A stretch of 64,000 nucleotides of DNA from Flagellimonas hymeniacidonis (GCF_008040165.1 NZ_VRUR01000002.1:310001-374000), one strand, 5' to 3'. Numbered from the stretch's first letter, positions 34,568 through 44,286 are shown. Translations and numbers: made by a program. Notes: a model not told the origin generated them from the letters alone.

Positions 34568-37306
34568 CTAAATTATAATTTCCCCTATGGGGTTTGGTGG
34601 CGATGGATTATCAAAACTTCTAATATTATTTATGGCTCTAACAGATTTATTAAATTCCCCGATATAGCCTCTAACATCCAAAGGAGTTCTAACTTCTTCG
34701 GAAGGCTCATGTATTGTAGATTCTCCAGAAACTTTGTTATGCACCTCCATCAAAGTATTGTAATCATTAATGTCCAATTGCCTAAAGCTACGCCACTCTT
34801 TAATTAAATCGTTGTTTTTATACACTTGTCGTTTAACATCATTCAGTACAAATCGTTCAAAAAAGTTGTTTATAGAGGTTCTTAAATGCTTATCGGCTTC
34901 TCTAATATTTCCGGCTAATAGATTTTGTCTCAAAACTTCAATTCGTTGTTCCCAACCCAATGTAAAAAACATTACATCTTCTATAATTTGCCCAGGTTTC
35001 AATATGTGCTCAATGAGATAATATGAACTGCATTTATGGGTATTACCTGTACCGACATTATACCCAATGCATTGATTGGATTCAGGTTTTTCAGCACATA
35101 ATTCACATTTTCCTTTATTTATAGGCTTACCTCCTAAAGATTTTTGTATTAAACGATGATAGAACTCAAAATGATGTGTAAATACAATAACCTGATAATT
35201 TTTACTTAGTTCAATAATTTTTTCTACTACTTTGTATATATTGGATTGATCCAAACTAGTTACTGGGTCGTCCAAAACGAGAATTTTGTTATCATCGAAT
35301 TCTAACTCAGTCAACCAGTCACAGAAGGCATAAATTTTAGCTTCTCCTTCGCTTAACACATCAGATATTTCAAATTGATGGTCAGTTCCTTGAATTTTGG
35401 CATCAACTTTACTTTGTCCACTTGGGTTTGAAAATGGTCTATTAATACAATCCCTTTTAGGTAATTCAAAATATTCCAGATTATCGTTAAAGGTGACTAA
35501 ATAATTTTGTCTTATAAGTTCGTTCTCTACTCGACCTTTATCTCTAGATATTTTTGTCCTGTAACCTGCAAAATGATTATTGGCTTCTGTATATTTTTGG
35601 TTTTCTGATAACAGGCCAGAAAGTGTAGAAATTAGTTCCTTTTGATTGCAACAAAACTCATAATCTTCAATAGTATTTAATGCGTCCAATGCAGTTTTTT
35701 TGCTCTTTTCTATCTCCAAAAGCTGTTTCTCGAAGGATTTTATTTTACCACTAACTATATTGTTTTCTGATTGAGCAACATAAAACAGTAATTCATTGTA
35801 ATTCCATAATAAATCAAAAGAGTTTAAAGTATCCTTTAACTCTTCAATCTCTTTATCAATAGCAGATAGTATTGAACAATCAAAGGCATTAGTATGTAAA
35901 CTATCTAACTGAACTTGTTTTTTACTAACTAAGTCATAAATACCCCCTACACTCGTATAGTTGTAATCAGGAGTTTCTTTGTCAACTGCAATTTGTATTC
36001 TTTCCCTAAAGCTTTTTAGCTCTACATTAAGTCCATTAATTTCTTTACTTATTTCATTATCTATCAGCGAATGTATTTCTGATATCAACAGCTTATTTTC
36101 CTCTGGTAAGTTTTGGTTACAATAGAAACATTTTTCTACACTCTGTGGATAATTTTGATGACCAAAAACTAAAGCAGTTTCTGTTATCTTTTTAATCAAC
36201 TCTATATAATTATCTCGATTTTCCTCAGAATTAAAAAGCAAATGGTATTGTTCAAGTTTTGAAAAGTCCAAACTATTTTTTAACAGTGTAACACGTTTGA
36301 TTTTTTCCTTTATTACAATTAATTCAGAGAAAATATGTGTTTTTTCAGATGTAATATTTTGAATATTAGTAAGTATAGTACCTTGAGCTTTTAAGGCTTC
36401 AATTTTAGTAGTCAGGTCTGAAACCGATACTGTAGAGTTTTTTTGTAAGCCTTCCTTTTTTGATTGATGGTCATCTGTTAATTCAAGTGTAGATAAACTA
36501 GTGTAGAGGTTCTTAAGAGTTTGATGATTGGTTAAATTATTCTGAATTTGTTTCTTAAAGCCATCATCTTTTTCGGATTTCAACCCATTAAGTAGTGTTT
36601 GTAATCTAGAGTTGTAATCTCTACTAATTTCCGCAATTTTTGTTGTTACTTTTAATCCTACTTTGTCGACTGCATTTCTCAATATATCATAATGTCCCAG
36701 TTTATATCTATCAACACTCCATCCAGTATCTTTTTTGCTTAAAGAACTGTTGAGGATTTTCCTGTCACAAAACTTCATTGAAGCGTTTATTTGATTTCCT
36801 GTTGTCCAATTATAAGTTTGTAATTCAGAACCAGGAAAATTGGTCGAAAGTCCTTTTTTTTGAAAGGCAAGATGCTTTTCTTTATCTACAAAATCGAATT
36901 TTGCAGAAGTTGTATTGGTAGAAGGAGAATAAATATTTCCTTTAATATTCTGGGTTTTTTGGAAAGCATCTTTCAAGGCTTTAAAAAAACTTGTTTTTCC
37001 ACTTCCATTTTTACCATAGATAACCGTTAATTCTGGACTAAAAACTATTTCCTTTCCATCATATAGCCCCTCAATATTTAAATTTTCATATAGTCTATAT
37101 AATGTTTTTGCATTGTCCGGGCTCACACTAGAAACAGTTAGATGCAGCATATCTTCTGTTGTATCCTGTGATGTTATTTTTCCAAATGCAATTTCTATGT
37201 CTTCATCGGTTATTTCTCCGTTTTGACATATCTTGTTTTTTAGTTCTGTAATCCACTCGATTTGTTCAAATGACAATCTGGATAAATGATATATAGCGTT
37301 GCTCAT
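34568..37306 (-). CDS. SMC/RloC-like ATPase with zinc-hook-type CxxC
   Basis: The protein has 912 residues. Walker A GKNGSGKT lies at 98-105, a long coiled coil at about 220-600 with CFYC at 393-396 (zinc-hook-like), the ABC signature LSEGE at 651-655, Walker B LVLDDP with following TSLD at 676-685, and the switch histidines FTHH at 709-712. After this comes a Cys/His cluster (CELC 734-737, C746, H757, C759) that may bind zinc or form a nuclease-like site. The layout matches AAA_13/RloC-type ATPases involved in phage exclusion and DNA-damage sensing. No toxin or nuclease motif is certain. It precedes the unknown 400-residue gene in a likely two-gene system. Confidence 0.8.
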   Translation of the reverse strand: MSNAIYHLSRLSFEQIEWITELKNKICQNGEITDEDIEIAFGKITSQDTTEDMLHLTVSSVSPDNAKTLYRLYENLNIEGLYDGKEIVFSPELTVIYGKNGSGKTSFFKALKDAFQKTQNIKGNIYSPSTNTTSAKFDFVDKEKHLAFQKKGLSTNFPGSELQTYNWTTGNQINASMKFCDRKILNSSLSKKDTGWSVDRYKLGHYDILRNAVDKVGLKVTTKIAEISRDYNSRLQTLLNGLKSEKDDGFKKQIQNNLTNHQTLKNLYTSLSTLELTDDHQSKKEGLQKNSTVSVSDLTTKIEALKAQGTILTNIQNITSEKTHIFSELIVIKEKIKRVTLLKNSLDFSKLEQYHLLFNSEENRDNYIELIKKITETALVFGHQNYPQSVEKCFYCNQNLPEENKLLISEIHSLIDNEISKEINGLNVELKSFRERIQIAVDKETPDYNYTSVGGIYDLVSKKQVQLDSLHTNAFDCSILSAIDKEIEELKDTLNSFDLLWNYNELLFYVAQSENNIVSGKIKSFEKQLLEIEKSKKTALDALNTIEDYEFCCNQKELISTLSGLLSENQKYTEANNHFAGYRTKISRDKGRVENELIRQNYLVTFNDNLEYFELPKRDCINRPFSNPSGQSKVDAKIQGTDHQFEISDVLSEGEAKIYAFCDWLTELEFDDNKILVLDDPVTSLDQSNIYKVVEKIIELSKNYQVIVFTHHFEFYHRLIQKSLGGKPINKGKCELCAEKPESNQCIGYNVGTGNTHKCSSYYLIEHILKPGQIIEDVMFFTLGWEQRIEVLRQNLLAGNIREADKHLRTSINNFFERFVLNDVKRQVYKNNDLIKEWRSFRQLDINDYNTLMEVHNKVSGESTIHEPSEEVRTPLDVRGYIGEFNKSVRAINNIRSFDNPSPPNPIGEIII

Positions 37307-37323
37307 ATTGGTTTTTGTTAAAA

Positions 37324-37344
37324 GGGAAACATTTAAAATTTCCC
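37324..37344 (-). promoter_or_regulatory. Hairpin just before the SMC-like ATPase gene
   Basis: GGGAAA pairs with TTTCCC around a 9-nt loop; on the coding (minus) strand TTTT follows, and the ATG is 17 nt away. This repeats the layout seen before dsbD and the excisionase-like gene. The stem is only 6 bp. Confidence 0.4.
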
Positions 37345-37355
37345 ATTAAAAAACT

Positions 37356-37377
37356 GACCGTGTAATTACAAACGGTC
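37356..37377. terminator. Terminator hairpin between amidase and ATPase genes
   Basis: GACCGT (37356-37361) pairs with ACGGTC (37372-37377); on the minus strand CAGTTTTTT follows and on the plus strand TCTTTTTATT. It probably ends the amidase transcript before the cargo pair. Confidence 0.5.
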
Positions 37378-37494
37378 TCTTTTTATTAAAAAAATCTGAG
37401 GGAGATTATTATTTGAATAATAACTACTCAAATATACATTTTTTAACAAGATATAGATTACGTAAAAACATATTTAAAATAGGAAAAGAACTCT

Positions 37495-38154
37495 TCATAA
37501 TCCAGCATTTGAATAATCTTTAACCCCCATCAAGATAGCCAACGCCATAGCCTCAACATTTTTAGTTTCTAAAAAATAATTAGCTTCGTCAGTATTGGAC
37601 ATAAACCCCATTTCAACAAGTATGGAGGAACAATACGGAATAGTTTCCCGTAACACTTGAAAATTGGCAATCTTTACACCCCGCTTTTTAAAACCAAGCT
37701 TTTGGGTGCTTTCATTCAGAATAGAAACCCCAAGAGCGACAGAAGTTTTGCTATTTGGATTCTGTGAATTATGCACATAAACTTCCATTCCTCTAGAATT
37801 GGTTTGAGAAGCATTACAATGCAATGACACAAATGCATCGGCTTTTAAACTTTTGGCCAATCTACTTCTATCCGATAAGGAAATCAATGTATTAGTATAT
37901 CGGGTCAGATAGATATCCAATTCATTATCAAAAAGGTATTTGTTCAGGTTTAGAATCTCATGGGCAACCTTCAAAACCACATCTTTTTCAAAAGTGCCAT
38001 TTACACCTATAGCACCTGAATCAATTCCACCGTGTCCAGGGTCGATAACTACAATTTTTTTCTGACCAAAAACGAAACACATTTTCAGTAGTAAAATCAC
38101 AAAACTGACGTTTTTGAGCGTCGAACGATTCAAAAGTTTTAGAGTTATCAACAT
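37495..38154 (-). CDS. N-acetylmuramoyl-L-alanine amidase (Amidase_3)
   Basis: The protein has 219 residues and a signal peptide. It cleaves the peptide from the glycan of peptidoglycan. Zinc ligands are readable in VVIDPGHGGIDSGA, the FEKD glutamate and SLHCNAS, with the catalytic glutamate in ILVEMGFMSN. It lies divergently next to the type IV secretion operon, so it probably opens the cell wall for the transfer apparatus. Confidence 0.88.
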   Translation of the reverse strand: MLITLKLLNRSTLKNVSFVILLLKMCFVFGQKKIVVIDPGHGGIDSGAIGVNGTFEKDVVLKVAHEILNLNKYLFDNELDIYLTRYTNTLISLSDRSRLAKSLKADAFVSLHCNASQTNSRGMEVYVHNSQNPNSKTSVALGVSILNESTQKLGFKKRGVKIANFQVLRETIPYCSSILVEMGFMSNTDEANYFLETKNVEAMALAILMGVKDYSNAGL

Positions 38155-38233
38155 AAGTGCTTCAATTTTTAATACGATTTGATGTCAATTCATAGCATTG
38201 AAAATCAATCGAATATAAATAATATTTTGTTCA

Positions 38234-38258
38234 CAAAATACTGATTATCAGTGTTTTG
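38234..38258. promoter_or_regulatory. Palindrome in the divergent amidase/traE promoter region
   Basis: CAAAATACTGA pairs with TCAGTGTTTTG (11 bp with one G-T pair, 3-nt loop), 61 nt before traE and 80 nt before the amidase start. It could be an operator controlling both directions. Confidence 0.4.
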
Positions 38259-38319
38259 ATATTCAATATAGTGTATTTTTCAAACAACGAAATCCAACAA
38301 ATTTTAAATCAATTTCGAC

Positions 38320-38607
38320 ATGAAAAAATCACTATTCCTGACCGCTTTTTTATTTCTTATTTCCAATACCATTTTTGCTCAAATTGGAGGTATTGAAGAT
38401 TCCGTTAACGATGTTTCCGATACTATAAGAGCCATTTTCCCGATTACCTTGGGAGTTATCTTTCTAATAGGCTTCCTCTTCAATGCAGGACACTTTTTTG
38501 GCGAAAATGCAGACCTTAAAAAAGGAATTACCCGTGTTCTGGTATTCGTACTTATTGCGGGTGCAGTCGTAGGCATCTTTACATATCTCATAGGCATCGT
38601 GGTATAG
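38320..38607 (+). CDS. traE: Conjugation protein TraE (VirB2/DUF4134-type pilin-like)
   Basis: The protein has 95 residues: a signal peptide (MKKSLFLTAFLFLISNTIFAQ) and two membrane helices (IFPITLGVIFLIGFLFNAGHFF and ITRVLVFVLIAGAVVGIFTYLIG). This is the size and layout of CTnDOT TraE and VirB2 pilins. It is first in the tra operon and sits 2 nt before traF. Confidence 0.75.
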   Translation: MKKSLFLTAFLFLISNTIFAQIGGIEDSVNDVSDTIRAIFPITLGVIFLIGFLFNAGHFFGENADLKKGITRVLVFVLIAGAVVGIFTYLIGIVV

Positions 38608-38608
38608 T

Positions 38609-38893
38609 ATGAAACGCTATGAAATCTATAAGGATATTAGAAAGCGAGCTGTGATTATGGGATTGCCTATATCATTGTTCGCTTTGATGATGACATCGGT
38701 CATCGGGTCATTGCTGTTCATCATCTTTTCCTTCAGCTTTTTAGTAATCATATCAATATTCCTATTTAACGGAGGTCTATATGCCGTATTGACCCAGCTG
38801 ACCAAACAGCCTGCATTACTCCATTTCAAAAAAGTATTCCCAAAAACCATCAGCAACAAGAAGTTAAGTCCATTATCCTATGAAGAAAATTAA
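38609..38893 (+). CDS. traF: Conjugation protein TraF (VirB3/DUF4133-like)
   Basis: The protein has 94 residues with two close membrane helices (LPISLFALMMTSVIGSLLFIIFSFSFLVIISIFLFNGG) after a basic N-terminus, which is the VirB3 layout. The stop overlaps the VirB4-like traG start by 14 bp. VirB3 and VirB4 are partners in all type IV secretion systems. Confidence 0.75.
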   Translation: MKRYEIYKDIRKRAVIMGLPISLFALMMTSVIGSLLFIIFSFSFLVIISIFLFNGGLYAVLTQLTKQPALLHFKKVFPKTISNKKLSPLSYEEN

Positions 38894-41282
38894 CCTATCC
38901 GCATACCATCCTATTTTGAGCATTGAAAATCACATCGTGTTTGCCAATAATGGGAATGTTGTACTATGCTACAAAGCAGACCTACCTGAAATTTATTCCC
39001 TATCTGAAAAGGATTTTGAAGATATACACGGTTCTTGGTTTCAGGCTTTCAAGTCGTTGCCAACGAGTACCGTCATACACAAACAGGATATTTACAGGAA
39101 AACCGATTTTGATACCAGTTACATACCAAATGATAGTTTTTTAGAGAAAGCAACTTATAATCATTTTAAAGGTCGAGAGTGTCTAACGCATCAATCTTAT
39201 TTGTACTTCACACTGCCTTTAGATAAAGCATTGAATGCTTCAAAGTTTACCAATCCGTTCCGAAAAGTGGAAAAGGGCATTCACAAACAGCTGGACCATA
39301 ACGTTCAAGAGTTTATTGCTTCAGTAAATGATGCGGTTTCCTTTATCAATAACAGCCGCAGGGTGTCCCTGAGACAATTAAATGAGAACGAAATCTTAGA
39401 GCTTACAAGTACATACTTCAATGGGTTTAATGAGGGATTTGATACCGATATTCAATTAAAGAAATCAGCGATTGAAATTGGGGAGAACCATTTTGATGTG
39501 TTGGCTGTAAATAGCGAACTCTGTTTTGGTGATGCGGTACAAAGCAGTAAGACCAATGACAAATTCACTTCAGATGATTTTGTATTCCATCAGGGCTTTA
39601 TTGACGGATTGGGATTGAACCTGAATGAGAACCATATCATCAACCAAATCATTTACCTAGATGACAAACATAAATGGAGAAAACTACTGGACAAAAAAAT
39701 TGAAGAACTTAGCAAGAGTTCCAACTTCGGAACACAGAACAAAGTCATTCAAAGGAAGATTGAAGCTATTGTTGCTAAAATTAATGAGGACGACAGTTCA
39801 AGAATTATACGTGGGCATCTCAACATTGTTTTCTGGTCGCCAGAAGCCCAACAGCTAAATAGTATTGCTTCAAAGATTAAGACCGAATTTAAGGAGCTGG
39901 ACATTGTACCTTATTATCCAAAAGGCGAAGAAAGAAAGCACTACTTTCTCAATTCCTATTGTTGTTTTAGTTCCAATTTCTCTAATGAAGATTTATACGT
40001 CACCGATTTAAAACATGCGCTGTGCTTGTACCTCAACAACAGCAATTATAAGTCAGATGAGCAGGGCATCATTTTTAATGATAGGCAGTATAACATTCCT
40101 GTTTTAAAAGATGTATGGGATGAACAAAAGAAGCGAATTAAAGCTCGGAACTTCGCCATTTTTGCCCCAACAGGAGAAGGAAAATCTTTTCTAGCAAATA
40201 ATATTCTTAGACAATACTTCGAGGCCGACGTGCGGCTGGTCATTATCGATTTGGGAGGCTCATATTCCAAATTCGCAAAGCTTTACCCCAATGACCATAT
40301 CATCCTACGCTATGAGCAGGGAAAGAATTTGGGCATCAATCCTTTTTACATTTCCAACGAAGCGGATTTGACCCCTGAGCGATTAGAAGACCTCGCCATT
40401 TTCCTATTGGAACTATTAGCTGAAGGTAACCAGGTTTCGAAAGCCAAAGAAGTAGCCATTAAAAAAGTCCTGTTGCACTATTACAAACACATCCGATTAA
40501 ATCATTCGCTAGCGTCTTTGTATCAGTTTATAGATGATAAAACAGATAGCCTCATAGAGGCTCTTAATATCAGGGAAGAGCATTTCAGTGTTTACAATTT
40601 TCTGCATATCCTTTCTGAATATGTGGATGGCGGACTTTATAGCTTCCTCTTCAATGTGAGCGAGGACCAAACCTATAAAATTGAGGACAAGCGTATGATT
40701 GTCTTTGAACTCGATGAAGTTAAGGACAACAAGGAAATCCTTTCTGTAATGCTGAAGCTCATAAAATCAGCTATCCAAAGAACTATTTGGCGTAATCGTT
40801 CCGAACGTGGAATCATCCTGTTCGATGAGTTTGCCAAACAGCTCAAATTCGATAATGTTCTGGAAAGTGTGGAATTCTATTATCAAGCTATCCGAAAACA
40901 AAATGGGGCTATCGGCATCATTCTGCAATCCATCAATCAATTGCCGAACAATTCCACATCGGCAAGTATTCTTGAAAATACACAGGTCATTTATAGCCTA
41001 AGAAATGAGAAAGGTTATGAAGAACTAAAAAACAGGCTTAACCTGTCTAGCCACGATTTGAATCAATTAAAGTCCATTCGCAATAATCTTACGGGAGATA
41101 GAAAGTACACGGAGATGTTCATCAAGATTGGAAAGGAGAGCAACATCTTTCGTCTTGAAGTGCCTAAAGAAGTGTATGCCGCTTACCTCACAGACGGCAA
41201 AGAAAGCGACCGCATAATGCGGATTTATGAAAAAACAAATGACATGGAAGAAGCCATAAATACATTCATTAAACAATTATAA
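38880..41282 (+). CDS. traG: TraG-family type IV secretion ATPase (VirB4-like)
   Basis: The protein has 800 residues. It has Walker A APTGEGKSF (about 429-437), Walker B IILFDEFAKQL, and a motif-C-like glutamine region (GAIGIILQSINQL). The N-terminal ~400 residues are the VirB4/CagE-type domain. It is the energiser of pilus assembly and substrate passage. It is named as in CTnDOT nomenclature; it is not the VirD4-type coupling protein, which is not found here. Confidence 0.9.
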   Translation: MKKINLSAYHPILSIENHIVFANNGNVVLCYKADLPEIYSLSEKDFEDIHGSWFQAFKSLPTSTVIHKQDIYRKTDFDTSYIPNDSFLEKATYNHFKGRECLTHQSYLYFTLPLDKALNASKFTNPFRKVEKGIHKQLDHNVQEFIASVNDAVSFINNSRRVSLRQLNENEILELTSTYFNGFNEGFDTDIQLKKSAIEIGENHFDVLAVNSELCFGDAVQSSKTNDKFTSDDFVFHQGFIDGLGLNLNENHIINQIIYLDDKHKWRKLLDKKIEELSKSSNFGTQNKVIQRKIEAIVAKINEDDSSRIIRGHLNIVFWSPEAQQLNSIASKIKTEFKELDIVPYYPKGEERKHYFLNSYCCFSSNFSNEDLYVTDLKHALCLYLNNSNYKSDEQGIIFNDRQYNIPVLKDVWDEQKKRIKARNFAIFAPTGEGKSFLANNILRQYFEADVRLVIIDLGGSYSKFAKLYPNDHIILRYEQGKNLGINPFYISNEADLTPERLEDLAIFLLELLAEGNQVSKAKEVAIKKVLLHYYKHIRLNHSLASLYQFIDDKTDSLIEALNIREEHFSVYNFLHILSEYVDGGLYSFLFNVSEDQTYKIEDKRMIVFELDEVKDNKEILSVMLKLIKSAIQRTIWRNRSERGIILFDEFAKQLKFDNVLESVEFYYQAIRKQNGAIGIILQSINQLPNNSTSASILENTQVIYSLRNEKGYEELKNRLNLSSHDLNQLKSIRNNLTGDRKYTEMFIKIGKESNIFRLEVPKEVYAAYLTDGKESDRIMRIYEKTNDMEEAINTFIKQL

Positions 41283-41300
41283 ATCTAAAAAACGAAAATC

Positions 41301-41882
41301 ATGAAATTAAAAATCAAACTTTTAGGAATAGCCCTAACCTTTGCCCTTTTAATGCCAGCAGGCGCTGCCTGCCAAGGAATGCCGGTGTATGACAACACGA
41401 ACTTTATCAGTTTTGCCAAATCGTTGATTGAATCTGCAAAACAGACTTCACAACTCCTTAAAACGGTACAGTTTCTTAAAACTCAAAAAGAAAATATCGA
41501 GAAAGTCAACAATGTAATTAAGCAGTTAAAAGCAGTACGTGATATAGCAAGGAACAATCAAAAATTATTTGATATGGTACAGAACGATTTAAGGGAAATT
41601 TTGAACTCTCCCTATATCAAATCTGATGAAGTCAATAGGGTTTCAGAATCCTTTAATTCCATAATTGAAAGCTCTTTGGAAGGATTGGATTATATCGACC
41701 AGATTCTTTCCAGTAATAATCTTAAAATGACCGATGCCGAACGTGCAGAAGTTCTGAAAGGTATAGAGTTACAATCTAAGGAAATGGTGGCTGAAATTGA
41801 GGCCAAGACCAAACGCTATCGTGAGATTATTGCCTTTAGGGAAATGCAAGATAAAATCAATAACAGGGAAACCAATTACTAA
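41301..41882 (+). CDS. traI: Conjugation protein TraI-like (DUF4141/VirB5-like)
   Basis: The protein has 193 residues with a signal peptide (ALTFALLMPAGAACQ). The YDNTNFISFAKSLIESAKQTSQLLKTVQFLKTQKENIEKVN opening matches DUF4141, and the remainder is coiled coil. VirB5-type proteins form the minor pilus tip. Its stop overlaps the traJ start by one base (TAATG). Confidence 0.7.
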   Translation: MKLKIKLLGIALTFALLMPAGAACQGMPVYDNTNFISFAKSLIESAKQTSQLLKTVQFLKTQKENIEKVNNVIKQLKAVRDIARNNQKLFDMVQNDLREILNSPYIKSDEVNRVSESFNSIIESSLEGLDYIDQILSSNNLKMTDAERAEVLKGIELQSKEMVAEIEAKTKRYREIIAFREMQDKINNRETNY

Positions 41883-42721
41883 TGGCGGGTATCTTTTTGG
41901 GTATAGGATTAGAATATGTTGATGCGGTTTTTACCACTATCAAAAACAGTGACTTTTCTCAGTACACCATTACTGGAATGAAGACACTGGCCATTCTATT
42001 CTTTTTAATCAATATCCTGAAAAAATACAATGAGGGTGTAGCTAATAATGAGGGATATACCTGGGGATTAACTCCGGCAGAATTGGCAAAGAATTTTGCA
42101 GTCGTCATTTTGGTCATCTTTTCTACACAGGTATTGGATGTTTTTGATACCATTCTGGTGGCCATCGAGACCCAATACCGAGACACGGCTCCTGCACTCC
42201 TCCCGTTACAGATGCAAGATATCGATTTGGAACAGGATGTGGGCGCATTGGAAGCCGCCAAAAAGGCAATGGCCATGTTATATGAAGCTCTGGTAACTCC
42301 TTTATATGGATTGAAGATGTTGGCTTTTATCATTGGGATATTCCTATGGTTATTGGATTTGTTTATCTATCCCTTATTCTTGGCAGAACGCTACTTTTTA
42401 CTTGGTATAATGCAAGCATTTTTTCCATTGGTCATCAGTCTGGCGGTATTTGAAAAGTTTCGTTCACTGGCCTATAATTTTTTCAAACTATATGCAGGAG
42501 TATATATGCTAGTACCTGCTTTTTTCCTGGTCAATGTTTTTGTAAACAACCTGTATACAGAAATCAATACCAATTTTTGGAATAGTCTTTTTGGAACCGA
42601 TTGGGGAAGTACATTTTTCGCACCATTACTTCAATTTGGTTCTATCGGGTTTATCGTTTTATTAAAATTCAAACTCTATCGCAGGGCAACATCATTTGTC
42701 TTTAAACTCTTTTCCGCCTAA
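41882..42721 (+). CDS. traJ: Conjugation protein TraJ (VirB6-like membrane protein)
   Basis: The protein has 279 residues with about six membrane helices (for example TLAILFFLINILKKY, FAVVILVIFSTQVLDVF, MLAFIIGIFLWLLDLFIYPLF, YMLVPAFFLVNVFVNNL). TraJ/VirB6 proteins form the inner-membrane channel. The position between TraI and TraK agrees with CTnDOT order. Confidence 0.75.
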   Translation: MAGIFLGIGLEYVDAVFTTIKNSDFSQYTITGMKTLAILFFLINILKKYNEGVANNEGYTWGLTPAELAKNFAVVILVIFSTQVLDVFDTILVAIETQYRDTAPALLPLQMQDIDLEQDVGALEAAKKAMAMLYEALVTPLYGLKMLAFIIGIFLWLLDLFIYPLFLAERYFLLGIMQAFFPLVISLAVFEKFRSLAYNFFKLYAGVYMLVPAFFLVNVFVNNLYTEINTNFWNSLFGTDWGSTFFAPLLQFGSIGFIVLLKFKLYRRATSFVFKLFSA

Positions 42722-42727
42722 TCAATT

Positions 42728-43354
42728 ATGAAAACACCATATCAAAATATTTACAACGTACTCCGCTTGAACCGATTCATTGTTCTAGCGGTAATCATTG
42801 GGGCTGTTTTAACCTGCATTGTTTCAGTACTCATGGTTATAAAGCTTCACAAAGAATCTGTCAATAATGCCTTTGTGGTCAATTCGGATGGAAGTGTCAT
42901 TCCCCTTAAAATGGTACAGCAAAACGAAAATATAGAAGTAGAAATATTATCACATTTAGAACAGTTCCATACCTATTTCTACCACATCGATGCGAGCAAT
43001 TATGAAAAGAATCTGGAGAAAGCTTTATGGTTAGGAAATAGTTCTGTAGATGCATTGTACAGACAGAAAAAAGCTGATGGTGTCTACAACCGATTATTAC
43101 AATATTCCTTAGTGCAAAAAGTATTGAAAATTGAATCAAAAATTGATATCCAAAAAGAACCTTATCGATTTGAAACCACTATCATTTTTGAAATCAATCG
43201 TGGGTCGATAATCGACATTTATGAATTGACTACATCTGGAAACATTATCCATGTAGATAGAAGCTTTCCCAACAATACCCACGGATTATTGATAACCAAC
43301 TTTTTTGAAAACAAGCTGAAAAAACTAGATAATTATGAAGATAGAAAAGAATAA
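42728..43354 (+). CDS. traK: Conjugation protein TraK (VirB8-like)
   Basis: The protein has 208 residues with one N-terminal membrane helix (FIVLAVIIGAVLTCIVSVLMVI) and a periplasmic NTF2-like domain, which is the VirB8 layout. It overlaps traM by 20 bp. Confidence 0.78.
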   Translation: MKTPYQNIYNVLRLNRFIVLAVIIGAVLTCIVSVLMVIKLHKESVNNAFVVNSDGSVIPLKMVQQNENIEVEILSHLEQFHTYFYHIDASNYEKNLEKALWLGNSSVDALYRQKKADGVYNRLLQYSLVQKVLKIESKIDIQKEPYRFETTIIFEINRGSIIDIYELTTSGNIIHVDRSFPNNTHGLLITNFFENKLKKLDNYEDRKE

Positions 43355-44270
43355 AATCGTGTTCGCTGCCGTCATTTTGTGTGTAGTACTCTTTATTGGT
43401 TCCTATGCCGTCATTGCATTGGGAGATGAAGAAGAACCAACTATTGATAACAACCAGATTCCAGTTCCAGAATTGGGTGATGCCCAAAAAGAATATGATT
43501 CCAAGTTAGAAGCTCTGGATGACCTTAAAGAAGTAAGACAAACCAATGCGCCGAGCATTTATGATGAGCGTCTATTGGATTCTACTGGAGTCTATGACCC
43601 CGATTTATTGGATAAAGAAAAGATGCGGATTGTGGATAGCATCTATAATGAAGGGCGTATCAGTTATTCCGACAGGAGCTTTAGAAAACCCAAGGTTAAA
43701 ATTGAGCAAAAGCCACTACAGAAAGATTCTATTTCTAAAATAGCTATGAAAGAAGGGCGTATTGTCCCTAAAGAGTTGGGATTGGAACATCAACTGTTTT
43801 TTGCTTCCAATCCATTGGAAAATGTAAACCTCATAACCCAGAATACTGATGCCTTCATTTATGTTCGAGTAGATGGAACACAAACGGTTCGAAACAATTA
43901 TCGTTTGCAAATGCGTCTAACCAAAGATGCCCTCATCAATGGCATTACTGTTCTAAAGAACACACCCATTTATGGTTTTGTGAGCTTTAAACCTAATCGT
44001 ACCATTATAGAGATTCAAAACATCAATCATAAATCTGTTAAGCTGAATGCTTTTGACCTTCAGGACGGAAGCGAAGGCATCTATATTGAGAATAGTTTTA
44101 GAGCTGAAGCGAGGCAAGAAGTGGTTGGGGATATTGTAGATGATATCAATATTGTAGGTGTTCCACAAGTAAGCGGTATCAAAAGGATATTTCAGCGTAA
44201 CAACCGCACTGTAAAAGTTACGGTAACCGATAATTATCAACTCATTCTAAAAGCCGATAATCGGCAATAA
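43335..44270 (+). CDS. traM: Conjugation protein TraM (VirB10-like)
   Basis: The protein has 311 residues: one N-terminal membrane helix (KIVFAAVILCVVLFIGSYAVIAL), an acidic linker, and a C-terminal beta-domain (RLQMRLTKDALINGITVLKNTPIYGFVSF) similar to the VirB10 barrel. It links the inner and outer membranes. It is shorter than CTnDOT-type TraM proteins. Confidence 0.75.
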   Translation: MKIEKNKIVFAAVILCVVLFIGSYAVIALGDEEEPTIDNNQIPVPELGDAQKEYDSKLEALDDLKEVRQTNAPSIYDERLLDSTGVYDPDLLDKEKMRIVDSIYNEGRISYSDRSFRKPKVKIEQKPLQKDSISKIAMKEGRIVPKELGLEHQLFFASNPLENVNLITQNTDAFIYVRVDGTQTVRNNYRLQMRLTKDALINGITVLKNTPIYGFVSFKPNRTIIEIQNINHKSVKLNAFDLQDGSEGIYIENSFRAEARQEVVGDIVDDINIVGVPQVSGIKRIFQRNNRTVKVTVTDNYQLILKADNRQ

Positions 44271-44286
44271 TTAAAACCCTTTAATC

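Noticed and set aside
34845..35110. HNH nuclease in the C-terminal Cys/His cluster of the SMC-like ATPase
   Set aside because: CxxC and HxC are present, but the His-Asn-His spacing is not evident, so I describe it only as a possible zinc site.
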